Assembly (NCBI GenBank): GCA_041397825.1
Contig: JAWKVX010000004.1
Location: 372,001 to 436,000, forward strand
Direction of reading: 5' to 3'
From: JANNSX01 sp041397825
GTDB lineage: Bacteria; Pseudomonadota; Alphaproteobacteria; Rhizobiales; Hyphomicrobiaceae
Length of the DNA: 64,000 nt
This document shows, in pieces, positions 44,707 to 52,461 of this stretch. Under the pieces are notes generated by a model. It saw only the letters and a list, made by a program, of their open reading frames with translations. It had not been told where the DNA came from and did not search any database. A program made the translations under genes and the position numbers. Numbering within the stretch: position 1 is the stretch's first letter; every line of letters begins with the position of its first letter.

Positions 44707-45582
44707 TTATGCGCCGGGAACGCCGAGCGTCCGGGCGACGCTGGTCAATCGCTCGAGCACCGCCGTGTCACCGGCAAACGCCTGCTTGGCCTTGGCCAGA
44801 TCGCTGGCGGCGGCGTCGGGCTGCTTCAATACCATGCGTGACCGCATCAGTTTCACCCAGCCGTCCTCGTCGCGCGGCGCGACGGCCAACCGATCGGCCA
44901 ATCGCGCAACCATGCCGGCGATCATCTCCTGACGCTGCTCTTCCGACAGGTCGGCGGCCGCCGCCATGTCACTCGGTGTCGGACCGGATGCCGTGCCGTC
45001 CTTTGCGCTCTTCGCCTCCGCCAGTGCGGCTTTGATCTCGGCATCTTCGGGCAGCAGAGCGAGGGCGCGTTCGTAGGCCTCGACGGCCTCGGCGTAGCGC
45101 TCAGTGTGAAAATACGACCAGCCCAGCATGCGCCAGCCGGCGCCGTCGCTCGGGTCCGTCTCGAGCCGAGCGGCGAGCTTGGTAATCATGGTGTCGACGT
45201 CAGGAAGGTTGCCCGAGGCTTGCGGAATGGGCGATTGGCTGACGGATGTGGCTTGGTCTTGTGTATCGGCGGCAAAGGTCCGGAGCCTGTCATAGGTCGC
45301 CGCGAGCTCGCCGGTGGCTGTGGTCGGTTCCGCGGACGCGGTCGCGCTGGCTGGCGCAAGGCCGCGCTGCTGCCCTGTCGCCCCGGCGACACCCAGCGCA
45401 ATGACCGCAGCGGTCACGACGACGGGCCAACGCTCGAGGGCAAGCTTCGATAGCCTGTCGGCCGGACGCGTGCCGGAGGTCGCAGGCGCGCTCAATCGAG
45501 ACGGCACCACCGGCTCGAGGATCCAGATGGCAATTGCGAGGATCGAGAGCGCCAGAAGTGCGCCCAGCATCATGTCGCTCAT
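44707..45582 (-). CDS. CcmI/CycH-like TPR protein
   Basis: A 291-residue protein with two N-terminal membrane helices (LGALLALSILAIAIWILEPVV and WPVVVTAAVIALGVAGA) flanking a short basic loop, and a soluble part with TPR units (GWRMLGWSYFHTERYAEAVEAYERALALLP, then DEDGWVKLMRSRMVLKQPDAA). This is the layout of CcmI, which presents apocytochrome c to the heme ligation machinery. The other ccm genes are absent here, so it looks like a dedicated chaperone for the 39 heme sites encoded divergently. The ATG at 45582 has AGGA upstream. It leads the unit with the FAD oxidoreductase. Confidence 0.82.
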   Translation of the reverse strand: MSDMMLGALLALSILAIAIWILEPVVPSRLSAPATSGTRPADRLSKLALERWPVVVTAAVIALGVAGATGQQRGLAPASATASAEPTTATGELAATYDRLRTFAADTQDQATSVSQSPIPQASGNLPDVDTMITKLAARLETDPSDGAGWRMLGWSYFHTERYAEAVEAYERALALLPEDAEIKAALAEAKSAKDGTASGPTPSDMAAAADLSEEQRQEMIAGMVARLADRLAVAPRDEDGWVKLMRSRMVLKQPDAAASDLAKAKQAFAGDTAVLERLTSVARTLGVPGA

Positions 45583-45960
45583 GGCACGTCCTACTGTTGA
45601 CGTTGCATCCTGTCTCAGCCGGAGCGATAGAGCGTATCCGCCGGTGGCGCCATGGCGCCTGGCCACGGTGTCGAGACGGCAAACCTCACGGACTCCAGCT
45701 GCTCGATGTTCCATCGCCAGCGAGATCGCGTGCATACCCGCAGGTAGAACGTCTCGCGCATTCGGATATTCCTGCGGCGATATGTTGCCTCGATGTGAGG
45801 CGGTTGAATCGCCGGGTTGCCCCAGTTTGGTCGAAAATGCACGGCAAACGGGACCGGTCCGCGAGCAGTCGAGTGCATACCCACCTCGACGTCCTGGCCG
45901 TCGCAACGATGAGAATGCGGCGGTCATTCTCTGTGACGATAGCTCGGCAGGATTGGTTCT
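45583..45960. other. 378-base divergent control region of the multiheme locus
   Basis: This interval separates the CcmI-like gene from the membrane cytochrome gene and must hold both promoters. It contains the 14-base palindrome GGCGCCATGGCGCC (45646-45659) and a 7-7-7 inverted repeat at 45911-45931, listed separately. I see no gene; a longer reading of the CcmI-like frame through it has no family support. Confidence 0.6.
45911..45931. promoter_or_regulatory. Perfect inverted repeat before the membrane cytochrome gene (candidate operator)
   Basis: GAGAATG-N7-CATTCTC is a perfect dyad with 7-base arms and a 7-base centre, 29 bases before the ATG at 45961. The position is where a repressor would block, or an activator would contact, RNA polymerase. 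The regulator is not evident in the window. Confidence 0.5.
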
Positions 45961-46923
45961 ATGCACTCACTGGCAGATGCTCGGCTCGAGCCCATTCTTC
46001 TGAATGAGCCGCGAGAGGCGCAACCTCAGCAGGCCCGAGCCCGGACCGCTACGCGAGCTACGGGGCAGCGGAGCGCGAAGGTCAACAAGCGGCGCTCGGA
46101 GATGCCGCGCTATCTCCTGACCCTGCTGGCGATCGTGGGGGGCGGCTATCTCCTGCGTGATCGGCATCTGATCGACCCTGAGAACGGTATCGGCTACGCG
46201 CTCGGCATTGTTGCCGGCTCGATGCTTCTCCTCGTGCTGCTCTACCCGCTCCGCAAGCGGGCCGGCTCGGCCGGTTGGCTCGGACGCGTCAGCGGCTGGT
46301 TCCGGCTGCACATGCTGCTCGGATTGCTGGCGCCGACGTTGGTGCTCCTGCACTGCAACTTCCAGGGCGGCGCCCTCAACAGCAATGTGGCGCTCTTCGC
46401 GCTGCTGACAGTCGCGGCGAGCGGACTCGTCGGCCGCTATCTCTACGGCCGCATTCATCGGGGCCTCTATGGTGCCAAGGCGAGGGCCTCCGACCTGGTG
46501 GGCGAGGCGCTCAGGATTCGCGAAAGTCTCGACCCGGGCCAAGGCCATGCCCCGGAGCTCTGGAACGCCCTCCGGCAGCACGAGCAGCAGGCGCTTCAGA
46601 TGCCGCGCTCGACGCTCGGCCGGATGTGGCATGCGGAGGTGACTCGCCGGCGGTCACGCGCGCTGGAGCGCCGACTGGTCAAGGACTGCTATGGCGTGGT
46701 CGATCAGAGGGCTCGGCTCCAGGGGTGGCGCCGACGCGAGGTCGCAGCCCGGAAGGCCTATGTTACGAACCACGTTCGGGCCTATTTCCGCACCGTCGAC
46801 CGCGCCTCCAGCCTCGCCGTGTTCGAGCGCCTGTTCGCCGCCTGGCACGTGCTGCATGTTCCGCTCTTTATCGTTCTCATCGGAGCGGTCATCATGCACA
46901 TCATTGCCGTGCATCTGTACTGA
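45961..46923 (+). CDS. Probable b-type heme membrane protein of the multiheme locus
   Basis: A 320-residue integral membrane protein without a family I can name firmly. After a basic 45-residue N terminus come helices LTLLAIVGGGYLL, IGYALGIVAGSMLLLVLLYPL, WFRLHMLLGLLAPTLVLLHC, ALFALLTVAASGLVGRYLY and, after a 120-residue Arg-rich cytoplasmic-like helix domain, WHVLHVPLFIVLIGAVIMHIIAVHLY. Paired His (RLHM and LLHC; WHVLH and IMHIIAVH) about 14 residues apart fit two b hemes, as in cytochrome b561 and ferric reductases. AGGA precedes the ATG by eight bases. The 18-heme cytochrome gene begins 3 bases after its stop, so it is the likely inner-membrane electron entry or exit point. Confidence 0.75.
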   Translation: MHSLADARLEPILLNEPREAQPQQARARTATRATGQRSAKVNKRRSEMPRYLLTLLAIVGGGYLLRDRHLIDPENGIGYALGIVAGSMLLLVLLYPLRKRAGSAGWLGRVSGWFRLHMLLGLLAPTLVLLHCNFQGGALNSNVALFALLTVAASGLVGRYLYGRIHRGLYGAKARASDLVGEALRIRESLDPGQGHAPELWNALRQHEQQALQMPRSTLGRMWHAEVTRRRSRALERRLVKDCYGVVDQRARLQGWRRREVAARKAYVTNHVRAYFRTVDRASSLAVFERLFAAWHVLHVPLFIVLIGAVIMHIIAVHLY

Positions 46924-46926
46924 GCC

Positions 46927-48303
46927 ATGCGGCTGATGCGGGCACGTGGCCGATCTCTCCTCGGCCTGGTGGCTTTGGGGCTGGCGCTGGCGCTCGTCGG
47001 GGTCGCGCAGGGCCAGACGCTGTTCGAAAAGCTCGTCATGCCGGGTGAGCTCGTCCAGGGGCACGCCGACCTCGAAAGCAAATGCGAGAGCTGCCATCTC
47101 CCCTTCGAGAAAGGATCGCAGCCCGAGCTCTGCCTCAAATGCCATCGCGACGTCGCCGCCGACATCGACGGCGGGTCGGGCTTTCACGGTCTCTCGACGG
47201 AGGTCGGGGGCAAGCCGTGCAAGGCCTGCCATACGGATCACATCGGCCGGGAAGCGAAGATCGTCGTGCTCGACACGAAAAACTTCGATCACGAGCTGAC
47301 TGACTTTCTGCTCAAGGGGAAGCACAAGGCGGTGGCGTGTGAGAAGTGCCACAAGCCGGCGATCAAATTCCGCAAGGCCTCGTCGGTCTGCAACGACTGC
47401 CACCAGAAGGACGACGTGCACAAAGGCGGCCTCGGCCCGAAATGCGAGAGCTGTCACAACGAGGCTGGATGGAAGACCAACATCCGCTTCGACCATTCCA
47501 AAACGAAGTTTCCGCTGGAGGGCGGGCACCGGAAGGTGGCCTGCGCGGCGTGTCACGCAAATCAGAAATACAAGGGTGTGCCGACGGCCTGCATCGGCTG
47601 CCATCAGAAGAACGACGTTCACAAGGGGCGTCTCGGTAAGGATTGCGGCCAGTGCCACAGCGTTGCACGCTGGCAGGAGGCCAAGTTCGACCACGATCGG
47701 CAGACGAAATTTCCGTTGCGCGGTGCCCACAGCAAGGTTGCGTGTTCGGGCTGCCACGGCAAGGGCGCGGCCAAGAAGGTCGAGTCGGCCTGCATCGCCT
47801 GCCATAAGACGGACGATGCCCACAAGGGACAGCTCGGACCGCGCTGCGAGACATGTCACAACGAGACGAGCTGGAGGTCGAAAGCGACATTCGATCACAA
47901 CAAGACCCGCTTTCCGTTACGTGGGCTGCATGTCGGTGTCGGATGTCGAGCATGTCACAAATCGGCGAGCTTCAAGAACACGCCGCTCGTCTGCGCGGCG
48001 TGCCATGAGGATCGTGTGCACCAGGGACGCCTCGGGACCCGGTGCGAGCAGTGTCACGGCACGAAGGGGTGGCCGTTCTTCAAGTTCGACCATGACCGGC
48101 AGACATCGTTCCGACTGACCGGGGCCCATCGGCAGACACCGTGCCACGCCTGCCACAAACAGAAGAACCCGGACTCCCTGAAGCTACCGGTGGCCTGCAT
48201 TGCCTGCCACGCGGCGGACGACGTGCATAGGGGCAGCTACGGACGACGCTGCGAGCGATGCCATTCGACAAAGACGTTCAGGGATGTCCGGATCAGCCAA
48301 TAA
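46927..48303 (+). CDS. 18-heme c-type cytochrome
   Basis: A 458-residue exported cytochrome with 18 CXXCH heme motifs. A signal peptide (SLLGLVALGLALALVGVAQG) is followed by three N-terminal hemes (CESCH, CLKCH, CKACH) and five repeats of 65-68 residues, each with three hemes: an opening FDH, then (T/S)FPLxGxH before the first CXXCH, then xDDxHKGxLG before the third, and a closing Trp. The extra His in each unit (FDH, GxH, xHKG) can serve as distal ligands, giving bis-His low-potential hemes. There is no lipoprotein Cys, so it is periplasmic unless exported by another route. It shares the three-heme pattern with the start of the next cytochrome. Confidence 0.95.
   Translation: MRLMRARGRSLLGLVALGLALALVGVAQGQTLFEKLVMPGELVQGHADLESKCESCHLPFEKGSQPELCLKCHRDVAADIDGGSGFHGLSTEVGGKPCKACHTDHIGREAKIVVLDTKNFDHELTDFLLKGKHKAVACEKCHKPAIKFRKASSVCNDCHQKDDVHKGGLGPKCESCHNEAGWKTNIRFDHSKTKFPLEGGHRKVACAACHANQKYKGVPTACIGCHQKNDVHKGRLGKDCGQCHSVARWQEAKFDHDRQTKFPLRGAHSKVACSGCHGKGAAKKVESACIACHKTDDAHKGQLGPRCETCHNETSWRSKATFDHNKTRFPLRGLHVGVGCRACHKSASFKNTPLVCAACHEDRVHQGRLGTRCEQCHGTKGWPFFKFDHDRQTSFRLTGAHRQTPCHACHKQKNPDSLKLPVACIACHAADDVHRGSYGRRCERCHSTKTFRDVRISQ
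47284..48290 (+). repeat. Five in-frame three-heme repeats in the 18-heme cytochrome
   Basis: Units begin at 47284, 47488, 47686, 47890 and 48085 (spacing 204, 198, 204 and 195 bases). Each encodes FDH, a PLxGxH segment, three CXXCH motifs and a DDxHKG-like segment. The units differ clearly in DNA sequence, so this expansion is old compared with the near-identical repeats of the next cytochrome. Confidence 0.9.
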
Positions 48304-48596
48304 CCGGCCCCTCGTTATTATTATTCCGTGCAAAGCAGAATACTTGGCGCGCTGGGACGTTGGGTATGCAAGTGCACACCTCGGGATAGCCATCTGGCCG
48401 ACCCGATGACTTTGCATGTCTAGAGATGCGAAATACTCAAAGAAAACGTTAGAGACAGAGACGAAAGCTGAGACAAATCAATAGAAGGTTAAGTAATCAC
48501 AGTATTGGCGCATTTTGTTGATGACTAACGGGGAGGGCGGTCGTTCGGGGGAATGCCGCTTCCGCGCCGGCTGCGGAGCATGGGGAATGTTCTGCG
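48304..48596. other. 293-base gap between the two cytochrome genes
   Basis: This gap is visibly more AT-rich than the rest of the locus around 48400-48530 (GAAATACTCAAAGAAAACG, GGTTAAGTAATCAC), which suggests a separate promoter for the 21-heme cytochrome and barrel genes. There is no clear terminator after the first cytochrome and no gene is seen. Confidence 0.5.
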
Positions 48597-50171
48597 ATGC
48601 AACTGCCAACTGCGAGGAGCCTGCTGGCGCAGGTGAGCGTCGCCCTTGTGTGTCTGGCGATCGCTCTTTGTCTGGCCCTCAGCGCGGCGCAGGCTCAGGA
48701 AGGGGCGAGCATCACCTTCGACCACTTCGCAACCAGCTTCCCCCTCACCGGCCAGCACGCATCGGTTCCCTGTCAGTCCTGCCATGTCGGCGGACTGTTC
48801 GACACCACCCCGACGGAATGCAGCGCCTGCCACAACGGATCACTCGCCCCGGGCAAGAGCCGCGGTCATCTGGCGACGACGAATGCCTGTGAGACGTGCC
48901 ACGTCACGTCCCTCTTCAGCAACGCTCATATGGATCACGATCAGACGGTCGGGACCTGTGCATCCTGCCACAATGGCCAGGTCGCCATCGGCAAGCCGGC
49001 TGGTCACATCAAGACCAGCAGCGATTGTGCGGAATGCCACAACACACTGTCCTACGTCAGCGGGACGTTCGACCACAGCGCCGTCACCGGCACCTGCGTG
49101 ACCTGTCACGACGGCAAGAGCGCCACCGGAAAGTCAGCCAAGCACATCCCGGTGGGCAACGTCTGCGAGGATTGTCATACGACGGCCACGTGGGCGAATG
49201 CGCGCTTCGACCACGGTGGCGTATCGAGCGCCTGCGCCATGTGTCACGACGGCAAGACCGCTACGGGCAAATCGGCCAAGCACATCCCGGTGGGCAACGT
49301 CTGCGAGGATTGTCATACGACGACCACGTGGGCGAATGCGCGCTTCGACCACGGTGGCGTATCGAGTGCCTGCGCCGTGTGTCACGATGGCAAGACCGCT
49401 ACGGGCAAATCGGCCAAGCACATTCCAGCGAGCAACGTCTGCGAGGATTGCCACACGACGACGGCGTGGGCGAATGCGCGCTTTGATCATAGCGCCGTCA
49501 CCGGCACCTGCGTCTCCTGCCACAATGGGAAGACTGCGACGGGCAAGCCGACGACCCACATTCCGACGAGCAACGTCTGCGAGGACTGCCATGTCACGCA
49601 GAGCTGGCAGAATGTGCGGTTTGACCACGCGGCCGTCACCGGGACGTGCGTCTCCTGCCACGACGGCAAGAAGGCGACGGGCAAGCCCTCGACCCACATT
49701 CCGACGAGCAACGTCTGCGAGGACTGCCACGTTACGCAGAGCTGGCAAAACGTCCGTTTCGATCACAGCGCCGTCACGGGCACCTGCGCCACTTGCCATG
49801 ACGGCCGGAAGGCGACGGGCAAGCCCGCCAACCACATCCAGACCACGGCCGGATGTGATGCCTGCCACCGCACGACGGCGTGGCTGCCGGCGAGCTTCGA
49901 CCATGCGAACGTGACCGGCTCTTGTGTCAGCTGCCACAACGGCGGCAGCGCCACCGGCAAGCCGGCAACGCATCCGCAGACGACAAATGCCTGCGAGGCC
50001 TGTCACCGGACTACAGGCTGGGGAAGCACGCGAGTCGATCACAGCGAGGTTCAGGCCGGAGGCTGCGTAAGCTGTCACGACGGTGGCATTGCCGAAGGCA
50101 AGCCCCGCGACCATCCACGCACGAGCAACGTGTGCGACGACTGCCATTCGACCCGCAGTTGGGATCGGTAG
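48597..50171 (+). CDS. 21-heme c-type cytochrome with tandem repeats
   Basis: A 524-residue exported cytochrome with 21 CXXCH motifs. After a signal peptide (VSVALVCLAIALCLALSAAQA) the first segment, FDHFATSFPLTGQHASVPC, copies the repeat opening of the 18-heme cytochrome; the rest is mainly eight units of 46 residues, each with FDH, a first heme (TCVSCHDGK), ATGKxxxHI and a second heme (NVCEDCH) closing with a Trp. The predicted shape is an extended heme wire. There is no lipobox. The barrel gene follows by 23 bases. Periplasmic location is likely; passage to the surface through the barrel protein is speculation. Confidence 0.95.
   Translation: MQLPTARSLLAQVSVALVCLAIALCLALSAAQAQEGASITFDHFATSFPLTGQHASVPCQSCHVGGLFDTTPTECSACHNGSLAPGKSRGHLATTNACETCHVTSLFSNAHMDHDQTVGTCASCHNGQVAIGKPAGHIKTSSDCAECHNTLSYVSGTFDHSAVTGTCVTCHDGKSATGKSAKHIPVGNVCEDCHTTATWANARFDHGGVSSACAMCHDGKTATGKSAKHIPVGNVCEDCHTTTTWANARFDHGGVSSACAVCHDGKTATGKSAKHIPASNVCEDCHTTTAWANARFDHSAVTGTCVSCHNGKTATGKPTTHIPTSNVCEDCHVTQSWQNVRFDHAAVTGTCVSCHDGKKATGKPSTHIPTSNVCEDCHVTQSWQNVRFDHSAVTGTCATCHDGRKATGKPANHIQTTAGCDACHRTTAWLPASFDHANVTGSCVSCHNGGSATGKPATHPQTTNACEACHRTTGWGSTRVDHSEVQAGGCVSCHDGGIAEGKPRDHPRTSNVCDDCHSTRSWDR
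49068..50171 (+). repeat. Eight 138-bp tandem repeats in the 21-heme cytochrome
   Basis: Repeat units start at exactly 138-base steps: 49068, 49206, 49344, 49482, 49620, 49758, 49896 and 50034. Units 2 and 3 are almost identical in DNA, and units 5 and 6 are close, while the first and last are more diverged. Each unit encodes two heme sites. Near identity plus strict phase suggests recent expansion or gene conversion, so copy number may vary between strains. Confidence 0.93.
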
Positions 50172-50194
50172 CGAGAAGAATGAGCGGAGTGGAC

Positions 50195-52459
50195 ATGATG
50201 AACTGTCGGTCTGGACGGAGGCGGTGGTGGTTGGTGCCGGCGGCACTCCCGCTGCTGCTCGCCATGACGCCATCCGCGGTCGCCGAGCCGGTTCTCGACC
50301 GGGTCTTCTCGGAGGCTGATGTCGTCGCGACGAAGACCTGCGCCGTGATGCGCATCGGCTTCAATTTCCGGGTCCGTTACATCAGCCACTTCCCGCTGTC
50401 GAACGGCACGGAGCTGCGCATCGCCTTCCGAGCCGTCGATCCAGCGGCGGCCAAGGCCGAGATTCTGACCCGGAGGGAATCGCTTCGGGTGCCGTCGAGC
50501 CAGGCCGAGGACATTCAGTCGATCGAGTTCGAGATTGCCAAGGGCAGCGGGCTGTCGGTGCTTGTGACCTTCAAGCACCCCGTCGCCTTCGACGTCGCGC
50601 AAGGTGCCGACTTCGAAAGCCTCAACGTCGCCATGGCCCGGGGCAAGGCGACGAGCGCTTGCAAGCCGGTGTTTCCAGCCTCGGCCATCGGCACGGGAAA
50701 GTGGCAGGCCGAGATTTCGGATGTCGATGTTCCGGCGACGCCGGTGGACGAGGACAGCGAGACGGGCGGCGGTGCGGGCAAGGTGACCAAGCTGGTCCGC
50801 GATGCGCAGAAGGCCATGTCCGCCGGTGACTATGATGCGGCCATCCGGCTTGCCACCAAGGCCAGTCGCCAGAAGGAAGCGGACGCGAGTCCCGAGGCCA
50901 AGGAGCTTCTGGGATTGGCCCGCGAGCGCAAGGGTCAGACCGCGCATGCCCGCGCCGAGTACGAGGAGTATCTCGCGCGCTATCCGGACGGCGAGGGCGC
51001 CGACCGTGTCCGTCGGCGTCTTGCTGGACTGGATGCCAAGCCGGCGGACAGCGACGCGCCGGATGGCTCGTCGCCGGGCGCGTCACCGGAAGACGAGGAT
51101 GGATCGTGGCGCGTGTCGGGCAGCCTGTCGCAGTACTACATCCGTGACGAGGGCATGCGGAAGTTCAGGGATCCATCGCTGCCGCCGGATCTGAACGAGG
51201 ACAAGGACGACCACGATACGTTTCAGAATGAGCTTCTGAACGGACTCGACCTGAATGCGGAGTGGCGCACCGGAATGGTGCGCTCGAAGGCTCGGTTCTC
51301 GGGCGCGCTCGAGGACGGATTCGAGGAGGGCGACGGCGACATCGGCAGCATCGCCTCGGCCTATATCGACTCGGCCATTCCCAACTGGGGCGTGTCGGCG
51401 AAGCTCGGCCGCCAGACCCGCAACACGGGTGGCGTCATCGGCCGTTTCGACGGCGGGCTCGCAAGCTGGCAGGCCAACCCGCAGCTTCGCTTCAACGTCA
51501 TCGCTGGCTCGCCTGTCGAGCACCGACGGGATCTGCCGTTCAAGGACGACTCGATCTTCTACGGTCTCAGCGCCGATATCGGCGGCTTCTATGATGGTTT
51601 CGATGCGACCGTCTATGCCATCGAGCAGGACACCGACGGGCTGGTCGACCGCCAGGCGATCGGTGGCGAGCTGCGGTACTCGAACGAGACGACCTCGGCC
51701 TTCGCTCTGCTCGACTACGACGTGCACTACAACGAGGTCAACATGGCGATCGGCACGGCGAGCTGGACGGCCCCCGACAAGTCGACATTCAATTTCTCGG
51801 CCGACTACCGGAAATCTCCCTTCCTCTTGACCCAGAACGCGCTGCTCGGCCAGGGCTACGGCTCGCTCGCCGACATGCTGACCTTCTTCTCGGCGGACGA
51901 GATCGAGCAGCTCGCCAACGACCGGTCGGCCCGGGCCACGACCTACTCGGTCGGCTATTCGAAGCCACTGAACGAGATGTTCCAGATCAATCTCGACGCG
52001 ACGCTCGCGAACATCTCGGCGACGCCGGCCTCGGGCGGTGTCGACGCCATGCCGTCGACCGGCAACGAGTACTATTACTCGGCGCTGCTTCTTGCCAACG
52101 GCGTCATCCGCGAGAATGACACCTTCACGCTCGGACTGCGCTATGCCGATCGGGAGAGCTCGAATGCCTATGCGCTCGACATCGGCTCTCGCTATCCGGT
52201 CACGAGCGATCTGAGAATCAGTCCACGAATCCGGTTCGGCTATCGCGAGGGCGAGTTGACCGACTGGACCGAGGTCTCGGTCATGCCGACCGTCCGGCTC
52301 AATTACAACTGGTTCGACGATGTAGGCCTCGAGCTCGAGGCGGGCGCCAAATGGAGCGAGCGTCAGGAGGGGACCGCCACGAGCGAGGATGTCGAATACT
52401 TCATCCTACTCGGCTATCACTACGACTTCGATGTCGACGACCGGACGTTTGCGAAATAG
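50195..52459 (+). CDS. TPR-like plus outer-membrane barrel protein of the multiheme locus
   Basis: A 754-residue exported protein. After a signal peptide (WWLVPAALPLLLAMTPSAVA) comes a beta-rich domain of about 170 residues, a TPR-like segment (KLVRDAQKAMSAGDYDAAIRLATKAS, then AEYEEYLARYPDGEGADRVRRRL), an acidic Pro/Ser/Asp linker, and from about residue 305 a 450-residue region of alternating aromatic strands (SGSLSQYYIRDE, AEWRTGMVRSKARFSGAL, FSVGYSK-like) typical of an outer-membrane barrel. The last residues are Asp-Asp-Arg-Thr-Phe-Ala-Lys rather than a terminal Phe. The ATG at 50195 has GGAG five bases upstream. By position it is the probable outer-membrane partner of the cytochromes. 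Confidence 0.8.
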   Translation: MMNCRSGRRRWWLVPAALPLLLAMTPSAVAEPVLDRVFSEADVVATKTCAVMRIGFNFRVRYISHFPLSNGTELRIAFRAVDPAAAKAEILTRRESLRVPSSQAEDIQSIEFEIAKGSGLSVLVTFKHPVAFDVAQGADFESLNVAMARGKATSACKPVFPASAIGTGKWQAEISDVDVPATPVDEDSETGGGAGKVTKLVRDAQKAMSAGDYDAAIRLATKASRQKEADASPEAKELLGLARERKGQTAHARAEYEEYLARYPDGEGADRVRRRLAGLDAKPADSDAPDGSSPGASPEDEDGSWRVSGSLSQYYIRDEGMRKFRDPSLPPDLNEDKDDHDTFQNELLNGLDLNAEWRTGMVRSKARFSGALEDGFEEGDGDIGSIASAYIDSAIPNWGVSAKLGRQTRNTGGVIGRFDGGLASWQANPQLRFNVIAGSPVEHRRDLPFKDDSIFYGLSADIGGFYDGFDATVYAIEQDTDGLVDRQAIGGELRYSNETTSAFALLDYDVHYNEVNMAIGTASWTAPDKSTFNFSADYRKSPFLLTQNALLGQGYGSLADMLTFFSADEIEQLANDRSARATTYSVGYSKPLNEMFQINLDATLANISATPASGGVDAMPSTGNEYYYSALLLANGVIRENDTFTLGLRYADRESSNAYALDIGSRYPVTSDLRISPRIRFGYREGELTDWTEVSVMPTVRLNYNWFDDVGLELEAGAKWSERQEGTATSEDVEYFILLGYHYDFDVDDRTFAK

Positions 52460-52461
52460 TG

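Noticed and set aside
46654..47898. 414-codon antisense frame over the 18-heme cytochrome
   Set aside because: It is periodic only because the CXXCH repeats are; no start signal or motif.
49068..50171. Regular repeats considered as a CRISPR array
   Set aside because: The 138-base units are in frame and code for heme sites throughout; there are no short repeat-spacer alternations or cas genes.
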